Shown: positions 10,802 through 23,400 of the stretch, piece after piece
Numbering within the stretch: the first letter of the stretch is position 1
Layout of the letters: every line of letters starts with the position of its first letter
Source of the DNA: Gerris lacustris
Taxonomy: Eukaryota; Arthropoda; Insecta; Hemiptera; Gerridae
Direction of reading: 5' to 3'
DNA: 64,000 nt
NCBI GenBank assembly: GCA_951217055.1
Contig: OX578281.1
Location: forward strand, 8,834,447-8,898,446
The notes under the pieces: model-generated
The model's input: the letters and a program-made list of their open reading frames with translations, nothing else
Database searches by the model: none
Told to the model about the DNA's origin: nothing
Program-made: the position numbers and the translations under genes

Positions 10802-11548
10802 TAGAAAGGTTTAAAATTCTTTAATTAATAAAATATTAATGAATGAAGTGGTATAAAACCGGTTTCTATTAAACTATAGTTATTTGTTTACTTTAGAGGT
10901 TCATTCACAAAAATCTAAATCTTTGAGTGAGTTTGAACTGAATCTTTTGACAGAAAGGTTTAAACTACTCTAATTAATAAAATATTAATGAATGAAGTGG
11001 TATAAAACCGGTTTCTATTAAACTTATTGTTTTACTATAGAGGTTCATTGACAAAAATCTAAATGTTTGAGTGAATGGTTGAGTGAGTTTGAACTGAATC
11101 TTTTGACAGAAAGGTTTAAAATACTTTAATTAATAAAATATTAATGAATGAAGTGGTAAAAAACCGGTTTCTATTAAACTATAGTTATTTGTTTATTTTA
11201 GAGGTTCATTGACAAAAATCTAAATGTTTGAGTGAATGATTGAGTGAGTTTGAACTGAATCTTTGACAGAAAGGTTTAAAATACTCTAATTAATAAAATA
11301 TTAATGAATGAAGTGGTAAAAAACAGGTTTCTATTAAACTATAGTTATTTGTTTACTATAGAGGTTCATTGACAAAAATCTAAATGTTTGAGTGAGTTTG
11401 AACTGAATCTTTGACAGAAAGGTTTAAAATACTCTAATTAATAAAATATTAATGAATGAAGTGGTAAAAAGCCGGTTTCTATTAAACTATAGTTATTTGT
11501 TTACTTTAGAGGTTCATTGACAAAAATCTAAATGTTTGAACTGAATTT
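10802..11548. repeat. ~150-bp minisatellite, five units
   Basis: Units begin with AGAAAGGTTTAAA at about 10803, 10952, 11107, 11269 and 11418, and carry AATGAATGAAGTGGTA, ACCGGTTTCTATTAAAC and GAGGTTCATTGACAAAAATC. Length differences come from a 14-bp TGAGTGAATG-type insert and short indels. Noncoding. Confidence 0.85.
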
Positions 11549-11859
11549 TTTGCTTGAATTACATCATGAATAATCCTTTGACGTAAATAATAATAATAAT
11601 CCATGAAAAAACAGCCGAGGAGGGTTTAGCTCTACCAAAGGACTTTTACAATTAAGTTGTAATGGAACACATAGGGGTTAGCGTGTTGGTCATCAGATGT
11701 AAAAATCTTATAATTAATACATGCAACTGAATAGACACAATTCCATTTTAGCAGCTACTAATTTATATGGCTACGCTGGGCGAAGCATGGAGCTTTCTTG
11801 CCGGATTACTCTGACAAAACCTACGAGAGAAGCGCAGACAACAGAAGCAATACTGGGGA

Positions 11860-12010
11860 CTTACTTGAAATAAATACCCATTGATATCAGCAATAACCAA
11901 CTGGGGACCCTTATTTAACATAAATACCCATTGGTAACAGTAATAAGCTATTGGGGACCCTTCCTCAACCCTTAGTGGCACGGCTATAGTGGACAAACAA
12001 TGAGGCACGG
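11860..12010. repeat. Short tandem ~60-bp units (CTGGGGACCC motif)
   Basis: Repeats of an ATAAATACCCATTG...AATAACCAACTGGGGACCC unit. Similar sequence reappears at about 13140-13260, on the far side of the palindrome, as if one array had been split by an insertion. Confidence 0.5.
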
Positions 12011-12631
12011 GCGGCGTACTTTATGCGCCAATGCATTTTTCAAACCATAAATAGGTCCAATCCAGATTATCTAGATTACGTTATCGTGATTACGGAAATG
12101 TTGAACTAAAAAGTCAATTAATGAATTATATATTTATTTCTCAATGATATCTTTAATAACAAAAAATAAAAATTACTATAAATAAAAATCAGTAATTACT
12201 CCTTCAGAGTTCTGATTTAGTATCGGGCTTTCAACCTTAGTCAATTATTATAATAAGATAACTCCTCACAACCATCATCCTAATCTGACAACTTATGCAT
12301 AACCGAAAAATATTGATTGGAAACCACAATTTCTCGACCGGACATGGTGGCGTATACAGTGCACCAAGACATATAAACACGGCAAAACAATGCAGAACGA
12401 AGCAACAATCAAAGCAGACTGTTTCATCTGTTTTAGGAGTCTCTAGTAGTAGGGTAGAGTGAGGGTTTATTATTCTCGCATCGTGAATTTGTGATTTACA
12501 GAAACGTTTTTACTAGTGGCGCACTCAATGCTAGCCCGTGTCTCTAAGGGTTAACATAAATATTTTATGTTAATTTTATTATTTCTTTAGTAGTTTATTA
12601 CCCTCTATAAGTATATTTGTAAAAAGGAAAC

Positions 12632-13120
12632 TCAGGATTTTTCCCTTATGGTCTATTGGGTAATTAATAATAGTTGAAGAATTCACATTCGAAGCAAGTT
12701 TTATCAAATGCTATATTTCAACCCCTTTGTGACATTTTCAAGCTTTTTACACCTGATTCCAGGCATTTACATCTCTTTATTACTATTCCAATATATAATT
12801 TACATCTTAAAATATACAAAACAACATATTAAACATTTTTTTTTTGGCAATAATTCTCTCTAGAATTTAATTTTTAATTAGATATAGACTCAAATTCTCT
12901 TGAGAATTATAGCAAAAAAATGTTAATTGTTTTGTAAATTATAAGATGTGAATTATGTATTGGAATAGTAATAAAGAGATAAAAATGCCTGGAATCTGGA
13001 GCAAAAAGCTTGAAAATGACACAAAGGGGTTGAAATATAGCATTTGATGAAACTTGGGATGAATGCGAATTCTTGAACTATTATTGAGTACCCAATAGAC
13101 CATAAGAAGTAATCCTGAAT
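12632..13120. mobile_element. Foldback element (~490 bp palindrome)
   Basis: Inverted arms of about 200 bp from TCAGGATT...CTTATGGTCTATTGGGTA inward through TAGCATTTGATGAAACTTG and CACAAAGGGGTTGAAATATA. The centre near 12830-12930 is AT-rich. Flanking sequence on both sides belongs to the CTGGGGACCC repeat. Confidence 0.65.
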
Positions 13121-13260
13121 TTATTTTTTAAAAATAATAATATCAATAACCTACTGATAACAGCATTGCTGTTATACCATTGATAACAGCAATAAGCTAC
13201 TGGGGGACCCTTAATCGACGTAAGTACCCATTGATAGACAACAGCAACGGGTTGTTAACC

Positions 13261-14020
13261 TTAGGATTTGCCAAAGTTTACGTTGGGGTCTCACCAAGGA
13301 GTTCTAGATTTATTTATTAGTACGGCTTAAAAATAAACTGCTTGGTGTACATTTCAAGTTTTATTCAATATTAATATGTTCTACAAAAATATTTCTTCTG
13401 AAATAACCATTTATAAAAATAATACGTTTCAATGATCCAGTGTTGAAAAGAATAAGTTAGATAAATTAGTCATTTTTAAATATCCATCAAAGTGATAATT
13501 AATATAATTAATTAACTATATCACTTCTTGACGAATCAAATCCACAGATGTTTTTAATAATACAATTTTGTATTTTAGTTAACTAAATAAAAAATATATC
13601 TTAGTATTATTTATTATAAGTAAGGTGACAAAAATGTAAGTCAAAATTAATAATAATTAAACGGATACATTTTTATTTTTTATAAATTAAATGGGTATTT
13701 GAATAACAGACTCTCAAAATTATTGTTTTTTTTCAATTGTAATAAGCAATAAGGAGAAATGATACAAAAAATTTGCAAGACACTAAAAATTACTCTCATG
13801 TCTACCTATGAGTAAAAATAAGCTTAATATATTTACAAAATTAACAATTATTGTTAAATGAAATAGTACATGTTTTTTTTGTGTGAAGATCAAATAATAA
13901 GATACATGCATTACAGATAAGTATAAGTATGGTTTAAATAAAAGGGATTCGTAAGTTTTAAGAAAATGGTGAATTTTTAACGAGGAGATGAGGATTGTAA
14001 AATGTAATTGTGGTTCAGGA
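13261..14020. other. MED24 downstream flank, no recognised feature
   Basis: AT-rich. Lies 3' of the MED24 stop on its strand, so it may include distal 3' UTR; TTTATT at about 13673 is an AATAAA on the minus strand. No coding sequence seen. Confidence 0.35.
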
Positions 14021-14042
14021 GGGGGGGGGGGGGGGGGGGGGG
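14021..14042. repeat. G22 homopolymer
   Basis: Uninterrupted run of 22 G on the plus strand, so C in the MED24 transcript if it is within the 3' UTR. Confidence 0.9.
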
Positions 14043-14043
14043 A

Positions 14044-14205
14044 GTTGTAAGCATATGTTTCACGTGTTTGAGGATTGGATGATTGTAAAAGTATGATTAC
14101 GGTATTTGGGCATTTGGAGGGTGGAATTGTGGGAATATGTTTCACGTGTTTGAGGATTGGATGATTGTGGAAGTACAATTAAGGTATTTGGGCGTTTGGA
14201 GGGGG
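14044..14205. repeat. ~80-bp tandem duplication in MED24 3' UTR/flank
   Basis: Two units sharing ATATGTTTCACGTGTTTGAG, GATTGGATGATTGT and GTATTTGGGC(A/G)TTTGGAGGG. Accounts for the Pro/His/Thr-rich minus-strand open frames here, which I do not regard as genes. Confidence 0.7.
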
Positions 14206-14310
14206 AGTAGTGGGAGTGGACACGTCTAGATGAGGAGGTGGAGGGGTAGAGGAAGGTTCTACCACGGCTAGAGTAAGAGGTGGAGGAGTGAAGCAACTAG
14301 AGGCTATATG

Positions 14311-14457
14311 CTAGATGGGTGGTTTCAACTCAATATTCCGCAGCAGACAGAGATCAGAAGCAGCTGATCTACGTCCTGATTCACTTGTTAGATCGTAAAG
14401 ACTCAGAACTAACTGTTCAGTAAACTGATCTGGAACCAATCTCACCAACCCACGTAC
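14311..14457 (-). CDS. MED24: MED24 exon 18, last coding exon (residues 924-971)
   Basis: Reads [20 protein letters not shown] then [13 protein letters not shown] and ends at TAG (14311-14313). It corresponds to the vertebrate VSELVKVSAMSSPKVVLAITDLSLPLGRQVAAKA end, with a short extra tail. Acceptor TTATAG. Confidence 0.9.
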   Translation of the reverse strand, partial: VRGLVRLVPDQFTEQLVLSLYDLTSESGRRSAASDLCLLRNIELKPPI

Positions 14458-17400
14458 CTATAACAAATAAAACCCAAAATGATCAATTTACTACTTTTAT
14501 AACTCTCACATAAGGACAAAAATCACATAGGTTTGAAAATCAGAAGCATATAGAAGAAAAAAAAAAAAAAAAAAAAAAAAAAATATGGGCCACCATTGAA
14601 AAGAGACAATATAGGTAGTCCTGGACAAGCTGTGATATATATTTATCTTTGTTAGTTATTTATTTGGAGACTTTTAAGTGCTAATGTATAAAATCAGTAT
14701 ACATTTTGTTTAACATTGCAAAATCTCAAAGAAATAGGGTGCAATTGATCAATTTTAATGCTATTTGAATGCAGTACTAACACATCTTAGTAAGTGACAA
14801 TACTTAAATAATGTTACAAATCAATAAAATATACAAGTAGACGTATCAAAGCAAAGAAAACAGTGCTCAGTGAACGTATCAATGACGTGAGACTGATTGA
14901 CACTTGTAGCCCTTAGAGGAGGGGGAATCGAGTGCAGGCGCCTGAGTTTGGGCGCACTCGGATATCTTCATCATTAGCAGAAGCTTGCATCAGTTGCCTG
15001 CTTATTTAGAGGCAACCCTTCCCTGATAGTTAGGTTTAGCGCGCAGCCTTTAACCCATGCTGTCACAGTTCCACTTTATATGAATTCGGATTGGGATATC
15101 TTGATTGTTCGTTACCAGGGTCAGCTCACTTTTTAAATGGATCGCCTTTGAATTACATGAATCGTGTTATATGTTTGCTGTAGTTTATATTTGAACAAAT
15201 TTATTTTATCTACGATTGATACGAAATATAAACATTGTATCTCTGTTTAGATGCGTAGAAAGTGATTCTTTACGTACTTGTATTCATTGCCCATGTGCAT
15301 CTCATAGTTCTGAAGAATTCCTCTTCTTTACCACCCTAGGGCGGTAAAGAAGAGGAATTCTTCAGCTTTACACACGATTAACGAGTTTGTTTACATTTAA
15401 CAAAACTAATTTTCTGTTCTTTTATTAAAGTAACTGTTTATATCGAGTTTTTAGTGAAAAACAATGAATGAATCAAGTGACTTTGACGAAAATGTAAAGA
15501 ATAATACTCCTCCAGAAATAATTAAATCGGCAAAAAATACAACTCAATGCCATCTTTATCAAGAGAGAGATACGAACTTACATACAGCAAGTTAATTTTT
15601 TTCTGTATTTATTATTTAAATTTAACAATCGTAGATAAAGTACAGTACGCAACTCGTGCTAAAACGGCATTTTGCATTGCTTGTGTGGTTTTAGTAGTTT
15701 TAGTGTGGCAAACTCCACACTCCCATGCAAAATGCTACTTTCCACACTCGACGCCTAATGTACTATTACATTTTATTACTGAAACAGTGCTTTCTTTGCT
15801 TCATCGCACTGCTCGCCACTACAAAATCATTATGGAAACATAGGAATGGTTGATTGACATGAGAATAGAAGTAATACTTAACATACCAGAGTGGGAGGTA
15901 TGAGATGAAGGATATCCGGCTGTGTCCTGTTATCCAGAGAGAGAAGTTTGAGGAAGGTGAATACAAAGTGAGTCGACTGTGACAGATGTGTAGCGTTCTC
16001 TACTAAAGAGTTGAACAGTTTCAATAGTTTGGCTAGCCATGCAGAGACCTGACCAGGCTCGTTAGAACCTCCGGGTCTAGAACTACCACTCTCATCTAGC
16101 CGGCTAAGCTTACCACCCACTAGAACCATTTCATCTACTTCCTGTAATGACAAAATCAGATATTAAATAACAACAAGAAGGTAAAGGCAGCAACCATAGT
16201 ACTATTCAAGGACTTAGTGTTAGACGACGTTTGCGATTTTGAGTTACACCTTTAGAATGCTGTTTTAATACACAAGCTGACTGGAGCATAATACTAGGCA
16301 TCGCGTGGCTCTCAAATACTACTGCTTGTATCAAGTTGCAATTTTACATACTTGTATTGTACTTTAGATGATGTACATGAAGTTTTATTAAAATCGTTAC
16401 GTTAGAACGTAAGATATCGGTAAAAAGGTTGTTTTCTCTATTTTAAACGTTTTGGTCCGCTTTAATAGTTTTAGCGATCTTTATTAATTCATAGCGGTGT
16501 CGCTGTTGGTTTTACTAAAAAATTGTATTTTTGAAAAAAATGTTTGTCTAATTGAATAGATGAAGTTAGATTTTTTTCCCGACCTAAAATTCCAATTTTA
16601 AATTTGAAGTTCACCTTTACGCGAGCATTGCACGCGAACTCTTGGACGGATCACGCTGTCCAACGAACTTAGCCTGAGTATTAGTAAAAGAAAGATGTAT
16701 ACCAAATTTCAACTAAATCGGTCAACTTTTACTCAAGTTATCGTCACACGCGTAAACGTTACTGACAGACAGACAGACAGACAGACAAGATGCATATTTC
16801 CTTGAATGTAAGAAGCCCGCTTACGCTCGCTTCAATTATCTCTTTCTACATATAATATCTATAATAGATTCACATCTGTTAAATCTCCAGTTCACATCTG
16901 TCTTAAACTAAGGACACCATGAACAGCTCTGAAGATGCTTCCAGTATTAGGAATGAAACATCAGGACGTACACTCTTCGAGACATGATCCCCACCGGGAA
17001 ACCTAGAACTTCATTATAGTTGTAACCTTGTTACTGTTAAAAACTCATAGTATCTAGAATAGATAGAGATAATAATAATAATAATATAGATAACTATGCC
17101 ACAGTCAGCATTCTGAATGTGTATATAACTTAATATCACAAAAAATGTAGATAGATAGACCAGGGTACGAAAGAAGAAGAGGGAGACCAAGATTGAGGTG
17201 GCTGAGGATGTCCAAGAGGACCTGAGGAGGCTAGGCATGCGCTCTTGGAGGAGACATGCACAGAATAGAGAGGATTGGAGAGGAGTTGTTATGGCGGCCA
17301 GGGCGGGGCCCTACATGGGCTGTAATTAAGTATAGTAAAAGCAAGCTTAGTTACTTTATGTTACACTCGGGCTGATCTCTGGGTGAGGATTGTTAAATCT

Positions 17401-20400
17401 TATTTTCTTTCCATACAAACTATTCAGCTACTGTTAAAAGAAATCATGGTCTCATTTAAATGCAGAATACAATGATTACCTGGGTTAGAGTTGGAGGAGC
17501 AGGTCTCTTCCTAGAGGAAGATACATTGTGTTGTTCCATTGCCGAGTACAAACAGTAGACAGACAACCTGGCTAAGCATTCACTCTGCGGGTCCATTAGA
17601 TCGCAATGCCTGTACCAACAATAAACATAATTAACAAAAAAACAAAACTCTTTTGACATTCTAAAATAAAAATGTAGAGATCGAATAGGAAATTATGGAC
17701 TTTCTGACAAAGTACAAAATTCGTACTCTTCAGCAGATTGTAACCAAGAGATTTAAAACCAAACTAAGTTTAAATAGACTGCCAATTAGTGTGGCACATA
17801 GCTTCCTCGCATCCTATCATGTACTTTATTGTTATAATGTTTATTGTGTAAGAACAATTAATAGTTTTAGCAATCTTTAACACTTCATAGCGGTGTCGCT
17901 GTTGGTTTTACTGAAAAATTGTATTTGGAAAAAATGTTTGTCTAATTGAATAGATAAAGTTAGATTTTTTTCCCGACCTAAAATTCCAATTTTAAATTTG
18001 AAGTTCACGTTTACGCGAGCGTTGCTCGTGAACCCTTGGACGGATAACGTTGTCCAATGAACTCGTCCTGGGCATTGGTAAAATGAACATGTCTACCAAA
18101 TTTCATCAAAATCGGTTGACATTTACTTAAGTTATCGTCGCACGTTTCATAATTTGTGGACACACAGACCGACAGACGGACAGAAAGACAGACAGACACG
18201 AGACCAAAAATATTCCCTGATGTCTGAAACGGATTTCTGTCATGGAATTTTTAAAATCAGAGACATAAAAGTTTTTCGTTCTCAAAAGTGAACACAATGC
18301 TTCCGTTACCTTCGGTAAGCTCGGAAGCAAAAATACAGTAGGGGGTCTCACTAATCCAGACTCGGCTAGTTTGGTCATCTGGGTAACACAGACCCCTCAT
18401 CTTTTTTTTTTATAATGTGCGATCTAAGTTTTTAACTTTATTCATATAAAGAAAAAGTATTGTTATCACGTGAAAATTCGATTTTGATGGATTCTCGTTT
18501 TAATGTCCCCTGTGTCCAAAACAGTGGTTTCAAAAAAATTTCTGTCTAAAGACACAAGAGCCTAAACTACAGGGCTGATTTTGACAAAATTTACATACAT
18601 GGCATACAGAGAAATTAATTTTAGCCCCAAATTTGGAGCGCTACCCCTCAAAATATCATTTAAAAACGATTTTGATTAAAAAAATTTTAAATTGTAGTCA
18701 ATTTATTAACAAATCTAACAACAGAAGCCGTTTTCCCGAAGGGAAAAAAATCTAGTTTACGAGATATTGATGAAAATTAAATATGATTTCGTTGAAAATC
18801 GAAAACAAAAAGTAAACAACCACCTGTTGAATGCATTTTAAATGATATTATATTGAATAAGCATCGCGTGGGTTTATCATTGAAGCGAGCTAAATGCAAT
18901 ATGTATTTAATTAAGCAAATTAATAGTAAATCATAATGAATTTATAGTTTAAAAGGATGATTGGAGTAGACGGTTGTGCCGGGTGGACTCTCACTTCACT
19001 TGGAAGGTTCTATAGTAACCCTGGTAAAGATGGGTTCACAGACACAGCTAGCAGATCGACACCTGGACCCATCTGTATAGATAACAATATATTCATGTTT
19101 TCTGGGATCTGGGCTCGGCACAAAGACCAATTTTTTTTATACTAAATTGATTTATAGGTTTAAACCATTACATGCATTTGGATCCACTGTTGTTCCGTGC
19201 CATGCTAAGATTCCTGGCACCTGAATTCCCAGTAGATCAAATCACACCCTCCTGATACTCAGCCACTCTTTTCCTCGTGTCTCGGGCATAACCCTCTTAC
19301 AAGGGTCAGCATTTGTATGAACAGAGAATCCCAACAAATTTCTCTTTTTAAAGATTGACTTAAAGTATTCTGAATTCCATTTCTTGGGCTTACGGGTATA
19401 AATAAAAACTAAGTTTTCATTCTTTTTTGCGATAGTTCAACCCCACTTGGGCCATTATCAAGCTTAATAATTGTTCTTATAGAACATCTAAAAGTATCTC
19501 CTATTTAACTTTGGTGTACCGGTGGTAATTTGCTCAGCAAAGTACTGCTTTTGTCACTAAAACTTATCTATTTTTTGTCATAATATGTAAAAAAAATTAG
19601 AGATCTTATCTCAAAAACAAAATCTGTCTTTTTTGTGAGTTTATGAAATCAAACTGGATATATAAATAAAAGATTACACAACTACATAAAAGATTAACTT
19701 TTAAATCCTGTAATCTCAATTGTTATTATTTAAAACCACCGGAGAGGTACGTTCCTAAATTGGAAGACGTGTAGAATGGGTTAAAAAGAGGACCTACATT
19801 AAGACTGAACAGCCAGTTTTTATGATAAAAATATAAATTGTAATAGTTTTACCTAGCCAAAAACTAGTTTTACAGAAAAATTTTTAAAACTGCTTCCGTC
19901 AGACTTTCGGTGATCTGGATAGTGCCCTAGTTCCATCAAATCTGTAAAACCCTACTGTAGATCTAAATATTGAAGGTATTTTGAAACAACCACACAACAA
20001 GTGTTTACCTCATACAATCAATTTTAGCAATATTTTGTAACAGGCTTTCCTGCCCAATTTTCCTGAAATTACTTCCTGCCTCTCCGGTTTTGTGAATATT
20101 GATGTTATAATTAAACACCAATACAGAGATCATTCTTAAGGAAGTTGCCCATAATGTAAGTCTTTAGCATCTGACTGAATAATTACAATACTTTATAATA
20201 CTTTTATCCAATATAATCATTGGGAAAATAGGTAAAAAACTTACAAAGAGTTAAGATGAAGGTAGTTGGGTATTAGTTTGTTTAGAAGTACTTGAGTACA
20301 GGTTTCAATGTCTATATGAAATATAGCTGTTACTAAATCAACTCCCTTCTCCAGCTCTGTCTTATATCGGACTTTCATCAGTTCCTAAACATTAAAAACA

Positions 20401-23400
20401 TTAACAGAGTAAGTAAATTAAATAATAAAAAATATAAATATAAAATAATAATAAGAAGAATTTAGAGTTATACTAACAGCTACTAGGTTTGTGACGAGCC
20501 ATTCAGCTCCAGCTGTGTAGAAGAGATTTTCTAGTTGACGAGTACTCTGCATGGACAGCATACCTCTCTCGATAGTAACTTCCCATACCTTACCTAAGTC
20601 TTCACTTAGAGGCTCCTTCGTCATAATCCTACAAAATCAATTCATAAACTTATTATAATATTCATTATAACAGTATATTATTATTTTTTTTTAAACTTTT
20701 TTTTAAGATGAATTGTTTTAGACACATTGTCTTGGATTTGTGTAGATTTAAGTTAGTTTTCACCATACAAATGGTGTCATTTGTGATATTGGGGTTGAAG
20801 AATATCAACAATCTCTTCCACTTTTGACAACTTCTTCAAGAATCTTCTACACCGATCTATGTCCTGAAAAGGAAGCTAGTGTACTCTACAGCTCACCAAT
20901 ATAAACAAGGTTTTAGAATCAGTTTAAAACTAGAAGTGATGACTGAACTAGAAGTGAGTACTTTTGATGACCATAGAGTTATTATAGCATTGTTACATTT
21001 AATATGTTTCCATAATGTTTCAATATGGGTTGAAAACAGTTTCGGATCCAAAGTATCCATGGAAACCTAGATTAAATACACATTGAATTAGATGTAGATC
21101 CAGACACGATACACTAAATTCTGGGATTGTATCAGGATCGAGTTTCATGGAAACACCCGAATTCGATCCTCACTGGCGCAGTGTGGGTGTGAGCACTCCT
21201 AGTGTGTTTTTGTAGGAACAGTAGTCAAATCTATATATACAGTAGAACCTCGCTTACACGACCCTCAATTACAAGTGCAATTTTCAAATCCCCTTGAGAT
21301 TGCCATAACACATAATGTTAAATTAACCTCTAAAATGCGAATATTACTTTATTGATACTGGGTATCAAGTGCTTTAATAAATTAGACAAAGAAACTAAAA
21401 GCCTTCCAATTAAAAAATTTAAAAAACATTTGAAACAATTATTTTTAGTTAAAGCTTACTATTCTGTCACCGAATTTTTAGAGGATAGTTTTTGAATGTA
21501 TCTTTATGCCTATAGTGAACTTTGTTTTTTCTTTTTATTGTTATTATTATTGCTACTTTTAATGTATTATTGTTACTTTTAATGTATTATTGTTACTTTT
21601 AATGTATTATTGTTACTTTTAATGTATTATTGTTACTTTTAATGTATATATGATTGACTAAGTGAAGCTTAATGTTAATATGCAACCACTGTTAATTAAT
21701 AAATAAATAAAATAAATACTATCCAAACAACCTCAATAACACGGATTTTTTCCAATTCACAACGTAACTCAGAACCTCTATAACAAGTCTTTTGAGAAGT
21801 CAACCTCGATAACGCGACACTTTAGAGGAATGGGTCGACCTTGAACAAGTCTAGACTTGAAAACCCCGCCCCACCCCTCTCCAATAACCCCCATAACATG
21901 ACTGATAGCCAAAATAACCTTGATAACACGACCCTCAACAAAAAGAGCACCTTGATAACAAGACTGTTTCCCTAATCTCCTTGAGACACTTCTTATCAAG
22001 GTTCTACTGTATTAGTAAATTTCATTTTTTTTAAACACTTAAAAACAAACACAAAAAACCTGGTTATAAAAGGTGAAAATTTCAAAATTATTTATAACTT
22101 TTATCAAAGTAACCTAGTAAAAGTTTGGTGAATTGAAAAAGTATTGAAAACGGATTCCATACAACTCATGGAAACACCTAACTTGTAAAATCCCAAATCA
22201 AGATTCAAACTGTATTGACACATTATGGAAACGTAGTAAATGTATGGTGTTATTGCTAAAATATTGTCAAACTAGTTAACGCTAAACAAAAATTCAAGTA
22301 AATATTAGTACCCATGAGGTTGTGATATCGGTTTGAGTTTGGTGTGTGGGGCGATGAGATGTACATCGTACTGAATCTTCCTGATGACCTGAGACATGAG
22401 TATAGACCGCTCCCTGAAGCTGTCAGGGGGCGGTGGTGGTGTGGTGGGGGCGGGTCCACTAGGTGAGGTATCTTCACCACCTCCACTACCTGCACCTCCA
22501 CCAGGTCCTATACACAGCAGCTGTTGTACCATATTCATGGGCTTCAGTAGCGCATCCTGCTCTAACATCTAACAACCAAAACATACACAAATAAATAAAC
22601 ATCTGAATTTTATTAAATCAAAGATTTAAAACTAGTTGGTATGTTCAATTCAATCATAAATGGGTGATTCTAATTTAAAGTGCAATTTTCATGTCCTAGA
22701 TGAATAACTGGAGAGTTTTTCACTTAAATTGACAGGATTTTTCTTCATGGTAACTCAGTTAAGCTTAGAAAACTACAACCAAGCAAAAAAATAATGCGCC
22801 GCTTAATTTTAATTGCTACAAAAATTTTCAAAAGGCGATTTTGTAACAACCGTGGCTGTCCTTAAGTCAGTTGTTCTTATTCACTTCACTTTAGCTCATA
22901 CATTAATAACGTTATTCAAAAACTTATTGGATAATTTTGAAGTAGGATCCTACCAGAATTAAAATATGTGTTAGTTATTAAAAATAATAAATTATTACTA
23001 AACTGAACTTCCAAGTTAAAGTTCGTCCTTTACAAAATGTAATTACCATAATGGCATTATATAAATGTGACCCTACTCTGGTTGTGGCAGGGAGATTTTA
23101 AGTGGCGAGAGATTTTTGCAATGCCGCAACACTGGTTTTCTTGCAATGGTTGATAGGGGATGAGCTGAACCCTTCAGTTGAGAGTTAGCGCTAATTCCGA
23201 TTGTTTTTCCAGTTACGTGCCCTTTTAAACGTAATAACCATGCATGTTATTAAAGTCTATTTTCAACAACTTTTTAGGTTAAGTTATAGTTCATTGTTTA
23301 GGCTTTTAAGAGTGCTATTTAATGGTGTATTAAAATTTGGGTTTTTATTTTAAACTACTGACCAAAATATTTTCTTAAAGTGTGAAATGTAACAACCGTG

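Noticed and set aside
13783..14296. Minus-strand Pro/His/Ser-rich open frames beyond the MED24 stop.
   Set aside because: They are created by the G22 tract and a tandem duplication in the 3' flank; no conserved protein.
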